Source: Thermaerobacter sp. FW80
GTDB taxonomy: Bacteria; Bacillota; Sulfobacillia; Thermaerobacterales; Thermaerobacteraceae
Assembly (NCBI RefSeq): GCF_004634385.1
Contig: NZ_CP037895.1
Location: 1 to 64,000 of the forward strand
Direction: 5' to 3'
Length of the DNA: 64,000 bases
How positions within the stretch are numbered: the stretch's first letter is position 1; every line of letters begins with the position of its first letter. This document shows, piece by piece, positions 35,840 through 45,184 of this stretch. The position numbers and the translations under genes are program-made. The notes beneath the pieces were generated by a model. That model had not been told where the DNA came from. It did not search any database and was given only the letters and a program-made list of their open reading frames with translations.

Positions 35840-37738
35840 CTAGACCCGCTCCGGCTGCCGCCCGCGGCCCCAGAGCCGCCGGGTCACGGGCTCGCGCCGG
35901 GGCTGGCGGCCGGTGGCCCCGGGATGACCCCTGCCGTGTCCCTCCTGGCGGGGATCCCCGTAGCGGCCGATCTCGTCGGACGGCGTCCCCGTGGCCGCCT
36001 CCCGGGTCTCCGTCTCCGTCCGCGCCGCCCACGGATCCCGGTGCGCCACGGGTTCGGGCCGCGGGTAGGTGACCTGGGCCACCCGCACGTCCACCAGCAC
36101 CGGGCCGTCGACCCGCAGGGCTCGCTCCAGGGCCGGTTCCAGGTCGCGAACCCTTTCCACGCGGATCCCCACCCCGCCCGCGGCCTCGGCAAAGGCGGCG
36201 AAGTCCGGATTGACGAACCGGGTGCCGAAGGGCTCGACCCCCGCCCGGTCCTGGAGCTCCTCCTCTTCCGCGAAGCGGCCGTCGTTGCAGCAGATCACCA
36301 CGATGGGCAGCCGCTCCCGCACCGCCGTGGTGAACTCCATCAGGGTCATGCCCAGGCCGCCGTCCCCGGCCAGCGCCACCACCGGCCGGCGCGGGGCGGC
36401 CAGGGCCGCGCCGATGGCGGCCGGCAACGCGAACCCCACCGTCCGCCAGTGGCCGGACACCAGCACCGTCTGCCGATCGGGGAAGAAGTAGCGGCCGAAC
36501 CAGTAGGTGTGCTGGCCGGTGTCGACGCAGATCACCGCCTCGGGGTCGAGGACGCCGGAGAGGACGGTCATCAGCGCCGCCGGGTGCACGCCCTCCGCCG
36601 CCCGGCCGCCACGGCCTGCGGCCCCACCGCGGCCACCCACCCGGGTTCCGGGACCCGCGCCCCGGCCCTGGGCCGCCGCATCGGCTTCCTGCAGCTCCGC
36701 GTGCCAGGTCGCTCGGGCCCGCTCCCAGAAGGCGTGCCAGCTGTCCCGCGCCTGGGGCCTGATGCCGTCCCGCAGGGCCGAGACCACCGTCTCCGCCGGC
36801 CCGGCCAGGTCCACCTCCACGGGGAAGGTCATGCCCAGGTGGGCGCGCCGGGTGTCGACCTGGATCACCTTGAGCCCCCGGGGCACGAAGGCCGGCTGCC
36901 ACCAGGTCGAACCCACCACCAGCGCCACGTCGGCCGCGCCCAGCACGTCCGCCGCGGCCTGGGTGCCCGCCTCCCCCAGCACGCCGCAGTAGTGGCGATG
37001 CTCCGCCGGCACCGCGCCCAGCCCCGGCAGGGTCGCCACGATGGGGGCATCCAGCGCCTCGGCCAGGGCCAGCACGGCCTCCCGAGCGGCCCGCGCGCCG
37101 CGGCCCACCAGGATCACCGGCTTCATGGCCGTCCGCAAGAGGTGCAGGGCCGCGTCGACGTCCCGGGCGTCGGGGGTCGGTTCTTCCTGCAGGTAGCCCG
37201 GCTTGCCGGTGGGCTTCGCGTCGGCCAGCTCCTCCCGCTGCAGGTCCACGGGCAGCCCCACCCGGGCCGGCCCCGAGCGTTCCCAGGCCCCCCGCAGGGC
37301 CGCCGGCAGGATGCGGGTCGCCTGGCCGGCCGCCGCCAGGGTGTGGTTGAAGACCGTGGCGTCGGTGTAGACCAGGTCCAGGTTGGCGTCCTGGGGCCAG
37401 TGGGTGGCCGTCTTCGCCGTGGGCAGGCCGCCGGTGATGACCAGCAGTGGCACCCGGTCCATGGCGGCATCGTACACGCCGTTCAGCATCTGCACGGCGC
37501 CGGGGCCGGCGTCGCTGCAGCAGGCGGCGAGCTGGCCGCTTAGCTTGGCGTAGGCGGAGGCCATGAGGGCCGCAGCCCCCTCGTGCCGGGCGGCGATGAA
37601 GCGCGGCCGCCGGTTTTGCCGCAACGCCTCCAGCAGCGGGATCACGGCGTCGCCCGGCACGCCGAAGACGCAGGCCACGTCCCAGGCGGCGAGCTCGGCG
37701 GCCACGTAGTCGGCGACGGTCATGCGACGGGCTGGCAT
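35840..37738 (-). CDS. ThDP-dependent enzyme, pyruvate oxidase/PoxB-like
   Basis: 632 residues from ATG 37738. The Pyr domain has VACVFGVPGDAVIPLLEAL and the catalytic Glu in ARHEGAAALMASAYAKLSG; the central domain has KPVILVGRGARAAREAV; the PP domain has SGHWRTVGFALPAAIGAAL and the ThDP/Mg motif GDGGLGMTLMEF then CCNDGRF. This is the acetolactate synthase/pyruvate oxidase superfamily. The HWPQDANLD and GQHTYWFGRYF segments favour the pyruvate oxidase or pyruvate:quinone dehydrogenase branch, which makes acetate and CO2 or acetyl phosphate. The last 90 residues are charged low-complexity, about 60 more than the family norm. The FMN protein just upstream is on the same strand. Confidence 0.82.
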   Translation of the reverse strand: MPARRMTVADYVAAELAAWDVACVFGVPGDAVIPLLEALRQNRRPRFIAARHEGAAALMASAYAKLSGQLAACCSDAGPGAVQMLNGVYDAAMDRVPLLVITGGLPTAKTATHWPQDANLDLVYTDATVFNHTLAAAGQATRILPAALRGAWERSGPARVGLPVDLQREELADAKPTGKPGYLQEEPTPDARDVDAALHLLRTAMKPVILVGRGARAAREAVLALAEALDAPIVATLPGLGAVPAEHRHYCGVLGEAGTQAAADVLGAADVALVVGSTWWQPAFVPRGLKVIQVDTRRAHLGMTFPVEVDLAGPAETVVSALRDGIRPQARDSWHAFWERARATWHAELQEADAAAQGRGAGPGTRVGGRGGAAGRGGRAAEGVHPAALMTVLSGVLDPEAVICVDTGQHTYWFGRYFFPDRQTVLVSGHWRTVGFALPAAIGAALAAPRRPVVALAGDGGLGMTLMEFTTAVRERLPIVVICCNDGRFAEEEELQDRAGVEPFGTRFVNPDFAAFAEAAGGVGIRVERVRDLEPALERALRVDGPVLVDVRVAQVTYPRPEPVAHRDPWAARTETETREAATGTPSDEIGRYGDPRQEGHGRGHPGATGRQPRREPVTRRLWGRGRQPERV

Positions 37739-37811
37739 CCTGCGGTTCGCCCCCTTCGCGTCGTGGTCTCCTGGCTACCGGGCGGGGCGTCCGGCGGCGA
37801 CGGCGCCGCCT

Positions 37812-39515
37812 TCAGGATACCGGCGCCGGTTCTGCGGACGAACCGGCCCGTTCGTCCGTTCCGTCCCGCGGCACCTCGGGTGACGTCCCCGCTCCGCCTC
37901 CCGTCCCCGCGGTGCCGTCGTCCCCTCTCCGCGCCGCGGCCCGTCGTGCGGCGGACGGGGACGCGGTGTCGCCGGCCGGTCCGTGCGGGCCGCCGGCCGC
38001 GGCTGGTTCGTCCGGGGTGGCCTGCGGCCCGGCCGCCCGATGGGGGCCCGATCCGACCGGGATGGGTGCCCCTTCCAACGCCGGCGGCCGGAGCGCCGGC
38101 GCCCCCTCGAGCCGCTCCAGCCCTGCCGTCCGGGGGTGGTACGCCAGGGGCACGCCGGTGATCTCCGCCACCTCCCGGGTCAACGCCCGCAAGTCGCCCT
38201 TGCCCACGTCGGCCAGGCGGGCGTGCCCCAGGGCGCGGGCCGCCTCCACCATCTCCTGGACGCAGGCCTTCAGGTAGTTGGCAGCGTGGATCGCCGCCTG
38301 CTCTCCATCGAACAGGTGGGTGTAGCGGCCCTTGGCGATGAAGAGCTCATAGGGCGGCGCGTAGGGCATGAGGCGTACCATCTGCGCCTGCACCATGGCC
38401 AGCAGGATCGCCGTGCCCACGTAGCAGGCGTCGGCGCCCAGGGCCATGGCCTTGAGGAAGTCCGCCCCGTCCCGGAGGCCCCCCGAGGCGATCAGGGTGA
38501 TCCGGTCCCGCACCCCCAGCTCCCGCAGGATGCGGTCCGCCTCGGGGATCGCGTAGAGGACCGGCAGGCCGAAGTCGTTGATGGTGAAGAGATACCCCTT
38601 GCCCGTGCTGCCCTTGGCCCCGTCGATGCTGATGAAGTCGACCCCCGCCGCCACCGCCGCCCGCAGGTCGGCCTCCAGGTCGCCGGCGCAGAGCTTGACG
38701 CCGATGGGTACGCCGCCCGTCATCCAGCGCAGTTCCTCGACCAGCCGGGCCAGGTCGTCCGGCGAGGCCACCTGGGGAAAGCGGGTGTGGATCACCGCGT
38801 CCTCCCCGGGGCGTAGGCCCAGGTGCCGCCGGACCGGTTCGTCCAGCATGTCCCAGGGGGTCGACTCCTGGGCGCAGGCGTCGGCGCCCTGCCCGAACTG
38901 GATCTCGATGGCGTCCGCCTGGCGCAGCTGCTCGGGGCGGACGTTCCATCCGCCCCGGTTGTACTGGACGATGTAGTGCCGCGCGTGACGCCGCTCGTCG
39001 GCCAGGAAGCCGCTCTCCCCGGAGTTGGTGGCGGTGCCCACCATGGCCGACGCCCGGGCCAGGGCCACCTTGGCTTCCCGCGTCAGGGCGAGGCCGTAGG
39101 CCATGCCGGTGATCAGGATGGGGATCTTCAGGTGGAGGGGCCGGGCCGCCTGGGGGCCGATGGTGACCCGGGTGTCCACGTCGGGCTCCCCTCGGGGCAG
39201 CCGGCCGATCTGGGCCGGGACGAAGACCAGCTGCTCGAACTGCATCCACGGCCGGGTGGCCCCGTAGGGGCGAGTGAAGGGCTTGCCCGTCTCGGCGCGC
39301 CGCATGATGGCCAGCATCTGCTCGGGGTCGGTGTTGCGGGCCAGCACCATCCACTGCAGCATCTGGTTGCGGTCCTGGGGCCCGCTCAGGACCGCGACCA
39401 TCATGCGGTTGAACAGGCGCCGCAAGAGCGGCGGCCCGAGCCACACCGCCGCTCCGACCCCGGCGGCCAGCAGGACCACCAGGGCCAGCAGCGCGCCTGC
39501 GAAGGCGGCCAGCAT
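37812..39515 (-). CDS. Membrane-anchored FMN-binding GltB-like protein
   Basis: 567 residues from ATG 39515 behind GGGGGAGCGGGG. An N-terminal membrane span (FAGALLALVVLLAAGVGAAV) precedes a glutamate synthase central/FMN barrel: IPILITGMAYGLALTREAK, ATNSGESGFLADERRHA, EIQFGQGADACAQES, VDFISIDGAKGSTGKGYLF, ASGGLRDGADFLKAMALGA and DACYVGTAILLAM. It lacks the amidotransferase and C-terminal domains of true GltB. Such glutamate-synthase-related proteins are flavoenzymes of unknown substrate. The last 110 residues are Pro/Ala/Gly-rich and probably disordered. The ThDP enzyme follows 73 bases downstream. Confidence 0.85.
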   Translation of the reverse strand: MLAAFAGALLALVVLLAAGVGAAVWLGPPLLRRLFNRMMVAVLSGPQDRNQMLQWMVLARNTDPEQMLAIMRRAETGKPFTRPYGATRPWMQFEQLVFVPAQIGRLPRGEPDVDTRVTIGPQAARPLHLKIPILITGMAYGLALTREAKVALARASAMVGTATNSGESGFLADERRHARHYIVQYNRGGWNVRPEQLRQADAIEIQFGQGADACAQESTPWDMLDEPVRRHLGLRPGEDAVIHTRFPQVASPDDLARLVEELRWMTGGVPIGVKLCAGDLEADLRAAVAAGVDFISIDGAKGSTGKGYLFTINDFGLPVLYAIPEADRILRELGVRDRITLIASGGLRDGADFLKAMALGADACYVGTAILLAMVQAQMVRLMPYAPPYELFIAKGRYTHLFDGEQAAIHAANYLKACVQEMVEAARALGHARLADVGKGDLRALTREVAEITGVPLAYHPRTAGLERLEGAPALRPPALEGAPIPVGSGPHRAAGPQATPDEPAAAGGPHGPAGDTASPSAARRAAARRGDDGTAGTGGGAGTSPEVPRDGTDERAGSSAEPAPVS

Positions 39516-39528
39516 GCCCCCGCTCCCC

Positions 39529-39591
39529 CTTCCGGCTTCCGGCTTCCGGCTTCCGGCGTCCGGCTTCCGGCGTCCGGCGTCCGGCGTCCGG
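39529..39591. repeat. Heptanucleotide tandem repeat next to a ribosome-binding site
   Basis: Nine uninterrupted 7-base units, five CTTCCGG and four CGTCCGG, fill 39529-39591. On the coding (minus) strand the array ends 13 bases before the start codon of the GltB-like gene and abuts its GGGGGAGCGGGG ribosome-binding site. Confidence 0.95.
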
Positions 39592-39756
39592 ACGAACCCG
39601 GCCGCAACGCCCTGCCGGCGGTCCCACGGCGGCGTCGGCGTGCCCCGCGTCGAGGTGGCGCGAACGCGCCCGATGGCATCGCCAGCCTGCCTCGTGGACG
39701 CCCTCGGTCGGGCGGGTCCGCCGTCTGCCTCGTGGATGCATCCGGTCGCGCGGCTT

Positions 39757-40065
39757 GGCTTCCCGACGCCTCCGGTAGCGTCGGTCGCTCCTTCGACGGC
39801 TCCGGGAGCGTCGATCGCGCCTTCGACGCCTCGGGTAACGCCGGTCGCTCCCTCAGCGTCCCCGGTTACACGGGTCGCCTTCCGCCGCCCCCGGCCGCGC
39901 CGGGGGCCTCCTCGACGCCCCCGGTTGGACGGGTCGCCTTCCCGACGCCTCCGGTCGCACTGGTCGCTCCCTCAACGCCCCCGGTTGCGCAGGTCGCCTT
40001 CGCGACGCCTCCGGGTCCGCGGGTCGCCCCCTTGATGCCTCCGGCTGCGCCGTTCGCCTCCTCGA
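39757..40065. repeat. 30-bp degenerate minisatellite downstream of ppc
   Basis: About ten units of 30 bases (one of 29) with the shared core CGACGCCTCCGGT then GGTCGC follow one another. They translate in several frames as ten-residue repeats (such as TPPVALVAPS). No start, domain or ribosome-binding site supports a gene here. The tract lies between ppc (ends 40227) and the GltB-like gene. The remaining 39592-39756 is GC-rich with weaker traces of the same unit. Confidence 0.85.
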
Positions 40066-40226
40066 ACCGTAGCGTTCCCGGTGGGAGACGGGCCGTGCGG
40101 GCAAACGGACGGTCTCGGCACGGGAATCGGTGGGACCGATGCCAGGCGCAGGCGCGCCCCGTTCCCCGACCCTGCGGGTCTCCCCCGGCGAACCTGCGCC
40201 CGGAGGTGGTGCCGGGCCGCGACGCC

Positions 40227-43200
40227 TCACCCCGCGTTGCGCAGGCCGGCCGCGATCCCCAGGATGGAGAGCAGCAGGGCCCGCTCAAGCGCGGGCCGCT
40301 CGGGGTCGCCCTCGGGCGCCCGGCGATAGCGAGCCAGCAGCTCCACCTGGAGGTAGCTGATGGGGTCCACGTAGGGGTTGCGCAGCGCCGTCTGGCGCGC
40401 CAGCACGGGGTGGTGGGCCAGCAGCGGGCCGCCGAAGGTCTCCTCCAGGAGCTCGCGGGTGCGCAGGAACCCCTCCTCCAGGCGGGGGAAGAACCGGCTC
40501 GCCAGCGGCTCGGGTACCAGCCGCAGGTACTCGCGGGCCACGGCCAGATCCGCCTTGGCCAGGGCCAGGGCGGCGCCATCCAGCACGGACCGGAAGAAGG
40601 GCCAGCCGGCGAACATCGCCTGGCGCAGCTCGGGGGGCACCTCGGCGAGCCCCTCGGCCAGCCCGTACCAGCCCGGCAGCAGGAGGCGCACCTGGGTCCA
40701 GGCCATCACCCAGGGGATGGCCCGCAGGTCCTGGACCCGCCGGGCGCGCCCGGTGCGCGCAACGGGCCGGGAGGCGATCTTGAGCGCCGCGATCTCCCGG
40801 ATCGGGGTGAAGTGCTCGAAGAACTCGAAGAAACCCGGCTCCGCCAGCAGCTGGCGATACGCCTCGGCGGATCGGGCCGCGGCCCGGTCCATGGCCTGGC
40901 GCCACGCGGCGGGTACCTCCGAGACCGGTGCGGCGCCGCCGCGTTCGTCCGGGGAGACGACGGCCCCCTCGGCCCCCGGGTGGGATGCTGCCGCAGGGGA
41001 TCCCGGGGGAGCCACGTCGCGGGCTGCGGCGAGCACGAAGTGGTACAGCAGCTGCTCCAGGTTGCGCAGGGCCAGCTCGGGGTGCGCGTAGCGGTCGGCC
41101 AAGGCCTCGCCCTGCTCGGTCAGCCGCAGGCGCGAGCCCACGGTGCCCGGCGGGAGGCTGGCGATGGCGCGCCCCGCGGTTCCTCCGCCGCCGCGGGCGG
41201 TCGACGTGCCGCGGCCGTGGAAGAAGGACACCGGCACCCCCGCCGCTCGGGCCACCCGGCTGATGCCCTCCTGGGCCCGATAGAGCGCCCAGTTGGCGGC
41301 CAGGTAACCGGCGTCCTTGCTGGAGTCGGAGTAGCCGATCATCACCTCGCAACCGCCGCGGGCCCGGGCGTGGGCGCCGAAGACGGGATTGCGCAGCAGC
41401 CGCTCCATGGCCGCCGGCGCCGCCTCCAGATCGGCCAGCGTCTCGAAGAGGGGGACCACGTCGAAGGGCAGGGGCCGGCCCGGCCGGTACAGGCCCACCT
41501 CCCGGGCCAGCACGAACACCTCCAACACGTCGGCGGGGCCCCGGCAACCGCTGATGATGTAGGCGCCCCGATCCCGCCAGACCCGCAGCGCCTCCAGGGC
41601 CACGGCCAGCTCGCGGGTCCGGGGGCGGTACCCGACGGGCGCGAGGGGGCGGGCGCTGCGGAGCTCGCGGGTCAAGAGGTCCTCCCGCGCCTTGGGGTCC
41701 AGGGCGAGGTAGGTGGCGGCCGCCATCACGCCGCCGGCTTCCAGCAGCTCCGCCACCGCGCGGCCGTGGGCGTCGGCGTGCTCGCGCAGGTCCAGCGGCG
41801 CCATGGCCTCGCCGAAGACCTGAGCCCGCCAGCGCAAGGGACGCACCAGGGACGCCGCCGCCTCGCCGAGACCGGCGGCCTCGAGGCCGCGTTCGACCTG
41901 GTGGAGGAGCGCGGCCAGATCCTCGGACACGGCCCCATCCCCGGACGCGGCCAGATCCCCGGCCGAACGCACCGCCGCTTGGGATTGGACCGGTCGGCCC
42001 CCGTTCTCCGTGGCCCCGTCCGCCGCGGCGCGCGTCCCGACGGGCTCGGCCTCCCCCTCCGGAGCCTCGTCGGCTGGCACCGCCGGGGGCAGGGCCGTCC
42101 CGTCGGCTCCGCCCCCGACCGCTTCCGGTACCGTCCGGGCTTGGGCCGCATCGCCTGCGGGGAGGCGGCGCAGCGAGTCGACTTCGCCCCAGACCGCTTC
42201 CGGTACCGTGCGGGCCGCCCACCGGCGCTGCAGACGATCGACGAAGCGGCGGTAGGGCTCGCCGGGAAACCGGTCCCGCCCACCGTCGCCGCTGGCGACC
42301 GCTTCGCCATCGGGGCCTGGGGCCGTGCCAGCGTGGGGCACGTCACCGGTTTCGCCGGCTGCATCCCCGCCCGATTCAGCGCCTGGTGCGCCGTTCGGCT
42401 TCGCGTCGGGGCGGCCGCCCGTCTTGCCCCCTGGAGCGCCGCCGGTCTGGCCAGCGCCATTGGTGGGGCCGTCCGCGACTGCGCCGGCCGCCGCCTCGCC
42501 GCCGACGGTGCTCCACCGCGCCCCCGGCAAGGGCGGCAACGACGCCCGCTCCTCCGCCACCGAGAGATTCCGGGTCAGGGCCGCCAGACCCTCGGCATAC
42601 TTCCGGGCGATCTCGGCCCGCGCATAGCCCTGGGCCCAGGCCGTCACCGCGGGGGTCACGAAGGGGTTGCCGTCCCGGTCGCCGCCGATCCAGCTGCGGA
42701 AGGCGAGGGGCGGGGGAAGAACCGGCCGCCGCCCGTAGTGGACGGCCACCGCCCGTTCGAGGGCGTCCATCAGCCGCGGCACCGCCTCCCACAAGGTGGT
42801 AGGTAGGTAGTACAGCCCGCCGCGGACCTCGTCCTCGACCCGCGGCGGGGCCGGCCTGAGTTCGCGGGTGGTCCAGAGGAGCGTCACCCGCGCCACCACC
42901 TCGGCGAGCTCGGCCTCTCCGCGCTCGAGCCGGTCCAGGGTCCGATCGAGCTCCAGCAGGTGGTGCCGCAGGGTGCGCCGCCGGGTCTCGGTGGGATGGG
43001 CGGTGAAGGTCAGCACCAGCCGGGCCGAGGACAGGAGCCTCACGACGTCGTCGTAGCCCAGGCCCCGGGCCTTGAGCTGGCCAACCAGGGCCAGCAGCGA
43101 CTCCGGCCGCGGCCGGTCGGGCGTGCTGGCCCGCTCGCGCTGCCGGTTCACCCGCACCCGGTGCCGCTCCTCGGCCAGGTTGACCAAGTGGAAATAGGTA

Positions 43201-43463
43201 GAAAACGCGCGGATCAGGCCCTCCGCCTCGGCGACGGAGAGGCTCCCCACCTGGCCCCGCAGCGCCTCCCGCGCCGCCTCGTCGTCGGGATGCTGGCGCA
43301 GGTGCTTCGTGCGGGCGCGGATCGCCTCTTCCAGCGCGAAGAGCCGCTCGCCGGAGAGGCGGCGGATGGCCTCGCCCAACGCTCGGCCCAGTAGGTCCAC
43401 TTCGTTCTTCAACATGGGATACAGGTCTTCTGCACTGCGGAACGCGGGTGTGCGCCCGGCCAT
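40227..43463 (-). CDS. ppc: Phosphoenolpyruvate carboxylase with a large insert
   Basis: 1,078 residues from ATG 43463 (GGAGG nine bases before). It adds bicarbonate to PEP to form oxaloacetate, feeding the TCA cycle and aspartate-family amino acids. Landmarks: [14 protein letters not shown] (His156), [50 protein letters not shown] (family norm GRGGSVGRGGG), [16 protein letters not shown] and the C-terminus [10 protein letters not shown]. Between about residues 305 and 525 there is a Gly/Ala/Pro/Asp-rich low-complexity insert, interrupted by family-like [13 protein letters not shown]. This explains the excess over the usual 880-930. It stands alone. thrC-thrB, which use its product's pathway, lie 3.5 kb upstream. 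Confidence 0.93.
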   Translation of the reverse strand: MAGRTPAFRSAEDLYPMLKNEVDLLGRALGEAIRRLSGERLFALEEAIRARTKHLRQHPDDEAAREALRGQVGSLSVAEAEGLIRAFSTYFHLVNLAEERHRVRVNRQRERASTPDRPRPESLLALVGQLKARGLGYDDVVRLLSSARLVLTFTAHPTETRRRTLRHHLLELDRTLDRLERGEAELAEVVARVTLLWTTRELRPAPPRVEDEVRGGLYYLPTTLWEAVPRLMDALERAVAVHYGRRPVLPPPLAFRSWIGGDRDGNPFVTPAVTAWAQGYARAEIARKYAEGLAALTRNLSVAEERASLPPLPGARWSTVGGEAAAGAVADGPTNGAGQTGGAPGGKTGGRPDAKPNGAPGAESGGDAAGETGDVPHAGTAPGPDGEAVASGDGGRDRFPGEPYRRFVDRLQRRWAARTVPEAVWGEVDSLRRLPAGDAAQARTVPEAVGGGADGTALPPAVPADEAPEGEAEPVGTRAAADGATENGGRPVQSQAAVRSAGDLAASGDGAVSEDLAALLHQVERGLEAAGLGEAAASLVRPLRWRAQVFGEAMAPLDLREHADAHGRAVAELLEAGGVMAAATYLALDPKAREDLLTRELRSARPLAPVGYRPRTRELAVALEALRVWRDRGAYIISGCRGPADVLEVFVLAREVGLYRPGRPLPFDVVPLFETLADLEAAPAAMERLLRNPVFGAHARARGGCEVMIGYSDSSKDAGYLAANWALYRAQEGISRVARAAGVPVSFFHGRGTSTARGGGGTAGRAIASLPPGTVGSRLRLTEQGEALADRYAHPELALRNLEQLLYHFVLAAARDVAPPGSPAAASHPGAEGAVVSPDERGGAAPVSEVPAAWRQAMDRAAARSAEAYRQLLAEPGFFEFFEHFTPIREIAALKIASRPVARTGRARRVQDLRAIPWVMAWTQVRLLLPGWYGLAEGLAEVPPELRQAMFAGWPFFRSVLDGAALALAKADLAVAREYLRLVPEPLASRFFPRLEEGFLRTRELLEETFGGPLLAHHPVLARQTALRNPYVDPISYLQVELLARYRRAPEGDPERPALERALLLSILGIAAGLRNAG

Positions 43464-43776
43464 GGCGTCAGCCTCCGTCGCCAGAGGGTGCAGGGAGGGC
43501 GTTTTCCCTCATTATGTCGAACGAGCCGATGGATGCAAGAGTAGCGAGGCCATCTTGCAAGCGGGCGACGCCGGTGTGGCTCCCACGATGGCCGACCCCG
43601 CCATGATCGAGGGGATCACGCGCAGCGGATCAGCAGCGGCAAAGGGGATCGCGCGTACTCGAAAAGTGTGCTGGGCGAAAGGCCGCGCCCCACCTGCAGC
43701 GCCTGCAGGTACTCCTCTTCGGGCGGCGGTAGGGGAGGTGCCGTGGCCAACGGTTCTCCCACCGAGGCGTCACGCC
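43464..43776. other. Gene-free spacer between ppc and vapC
   Basis: About 310 bases. No gene, RNA or repeat can be supported. The ppc ribosome-binding site (GGAGG near 43474) is at its left edge. Composition is slightly lower in GC near 43505-43560, a plausible promoter area for ppc. Confidence 0.4.
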
Positions 43777-44175
43777 TCAAGGTGTGCGCCCGCCGGCCCG
43801 GATCACGGCTTCGTCGAACGTGTACACGGGCAGCTCCGGCCCGTAGGAGAGCAGCAGGCAGTCCACCCAGTCGAGGCTCGTCTCCTCGAAGCGGCGCAGG
43901 GCCGCCAGCGTAGGCTCGAGGTCGGGGACCTCAACGCCGTCAAGGGTCAGCAACGCCCGCAGCGCGTCCGTCACGCGCCTGCGGGGCAGCCCCGCGACCC
44001 GCGGCGAGGTGAGGACGTAGACGACCTCCGCCAGCACGGCAGGATGGATGCGGATACGGAACTCGCCCCGCGCCGCTCGGGCGAACAGCGCCTCGGCCGC
44101 CCGCGCCTGGGGCTCCGGCTCGCCCAGCAGTAGCCGCAGGATGACGTTGGCGTCCACGTGGACCGTCTCAGCCAT
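43777..44175 (-). CDS. vapC: VapC-like PIN-domain toxin
   Basis: 132 residues from ATG 44175, overlapping the antitoxin stop by eight bases. The PIN-domain acidic residues are in place: VDANVILR (Asp8), AEVVYVLTS (Glu near 49), DWVDCLLLS (Asp near 103) and TFDEAVIRAG near the end. VapC toxins are Mg-dependent ribonucleases, often cutting tRNA or rRNA. The gene pair and its translational overlap are typical of type II toxin-antitoxin modules. Confidence 0.88.
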   Translation of the reverse strand: MAETVHVDANVILRLLLGEPEPQARAAEALFARAARGEFRIRIHPAVLAEVVYVLTSPRVAGLPRRRVTDALRALLTLDGVEVPDLEPTLAALRRFEETSLDWVDCLLLSYGPELPVYTFDEAVIRAGGRTP

Positions 44176-44428
44176 CGACCTCGGCCGCCCCGAAGCGTTC
44201 CGCCAGGTGCTCCTGGTAGGCCCGGCGGGCCTCCTTCAGATCGACCGGCCGCTCCACCCGGAGGATCCCGCGCAGCTCCGCCGCGGTCCGGGCAGGCACG
44301 GACAGGAGCACCACCCGACCGCCCTCCAGGCTGAAGACCACACGGTCACCTGGCGCAACACCCAGCGCCTCGCGGACCGACTTGGGCAAGACCACCTGAC
44401 CCTTCGGCCCGATGCGGGACACGGGCAC
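44168..44428 (-). CDS. vapB: AbrB/MazE-type antitoxin of the VapC pair
   Basis: About 86 residues from GTG 44428 (GTG 44422 is the alternative). A swapped-hairpin AbrB DNA-binding domain is clear: SRIGPKGQVVLPKSVREALG, then PGDRVVFSLEGGRVVLL. The C-terminal helix (VDLKEARRAYQEHLAERFG) should bind and block the toxin. The antitoxin gene comes first, as usual, so that repression and toxin neutralisation are coupled. The longer open frame upstream of 44428 belongs to a different, decayed reading. Confidence 0.87.
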   Translation of the reverse strand: MPVSRIGPKGQVVLPKSVREALGVAPGDRVVFSLEGGRVVLLSVPARTAAELRGILRVERPVDLKEARRAYQEHLAERFGAAEVDG

Positions 44429-44759
44429 CGCAGCATCACTCCCACCGCAGATAGTATTACACACGAGCACTTGTTGAACCTCGTGCGCGGGGTGACCCGG
44501 GTCGGCTTGGCCACGCGGGCTCTCCTGTTCCCACAAAGCGGCATTTGTCAAAGCAGTCACGGCCTGTCCCACGGCATCGCCGCGCACTGAGACCACGGCG
44601 ACCCGCCGATCGCCCGTCACGGCGACGACGACCCGCCCGCCGGATCTGCCCTGCCCGAAAGCCCACCAAACGCCCGGGACCTTCGGGGTGCAGGAACACC
44701 AGCCCGGCTGGCCGTTCGAAGGCTCCTTCGCCTTCCGGACAGCGGCCCACTCGACCGAG
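44429..44759 (-). pseudogene. Possible decayed relative of the 45.2-45.6 kb protein
   Basis: On the minus strand, read in two frames, GLVFLHPEGPGRLVGF and GRVVVAVTGDRRVAVVSV, followed by RGDAVGQAVTALTNAALW, roughly match the intact neighbour's GWTAIVLTGPWSEGSFAVG, DGAVVVLRTGVGPDGIGEAL and KDVAPFA. SVEWAAVR also resembles its AVEWDITQ. Similarity is weak and read by eye. If real, a second copy stood directly upstream of the toxin-antitoxin pair. Confidence 0.3.
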
Positions 44760-45113
44760 TCAAAGAGCGAACGCACGACCGCGTACACTGCCCCGGCCTA
44801 CCCGGGATGCGCCAGAAGGAGAAGGCTGAGCACGACGCGCCGCCCCTTCCGCCGGGGCATCGTAGCGGCCCTCCTCCACCGCGGCGACCATCGCCGCGTG
44901 CGCGGCCTCAAGCCCCGCCACATCGATCCGTTCGGGGTACCGCCTTTCGACAAGCGGCGCGCCCCAGCAAGGGCGGCCCCGCTGGTCGAGCGGAACGACC
45001 AGCGTTTCGGCCACCCGGTGGTCCGGTACGGCCACCGTGGAGACCAGGACCCCCCGCACCAGCGTCTGGAATTGGACGACACCCAAACCCGACCGCATCC
45101 TCGAACGTGGCAT
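44760..45113 (-). CDS. Hypothetical protein
   Basis: 117 residues from ATG 45113 behind GGAGGTGATC, a strong ribosome-binding site. VVQFQTLVRGVLVSTVAVP, then RVAETLVVPLDQRGRPCWG, LVERRYPERIDVAG and LEAAHAAMVAAVEEGRYD form a plausible small folded protein. The last 35 residues are arginine/serine-rich and may be a frame-lost tail. No family is recognised. It lies between the gene of unknown function at 45.2 kb and the VapBC pair, all on the minus strand. Confidence 0.5.
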   Translation of the reverse strand: MPRSRMRSGLGVVQFQTLVRGVLVSTVAVPDHRVAETLVVPLDQRGRPCWGAPLVERRYPERIDVAGLEAAHAAMVAAVEEGRYDAPAEGAARRAQPSPSGASRVGRGSVRGRAFAL

Positions 45114-45184
45114 CGCGATCACCTCCAGGGAGAATGCGCGGGCCCCGAGCACAACGACTCAGGGCCCGTCACCCTTCCGGCCGC

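Noticed and set aside
39757-40065. CRISPR array
   Set aside because: The units are contiguous and degenerate with no spacers of foreign type, and no cas gene is present in the window.
38823-42806. A 1,327-codon plus-strand open frame
   Set aside because: It runs antisense to the GltB-like gene start, the repeat tract and PEP carboxylase. Its sequence is His/Gly/Arg-rich shadow coding with no domain and no ribosome-binding site.
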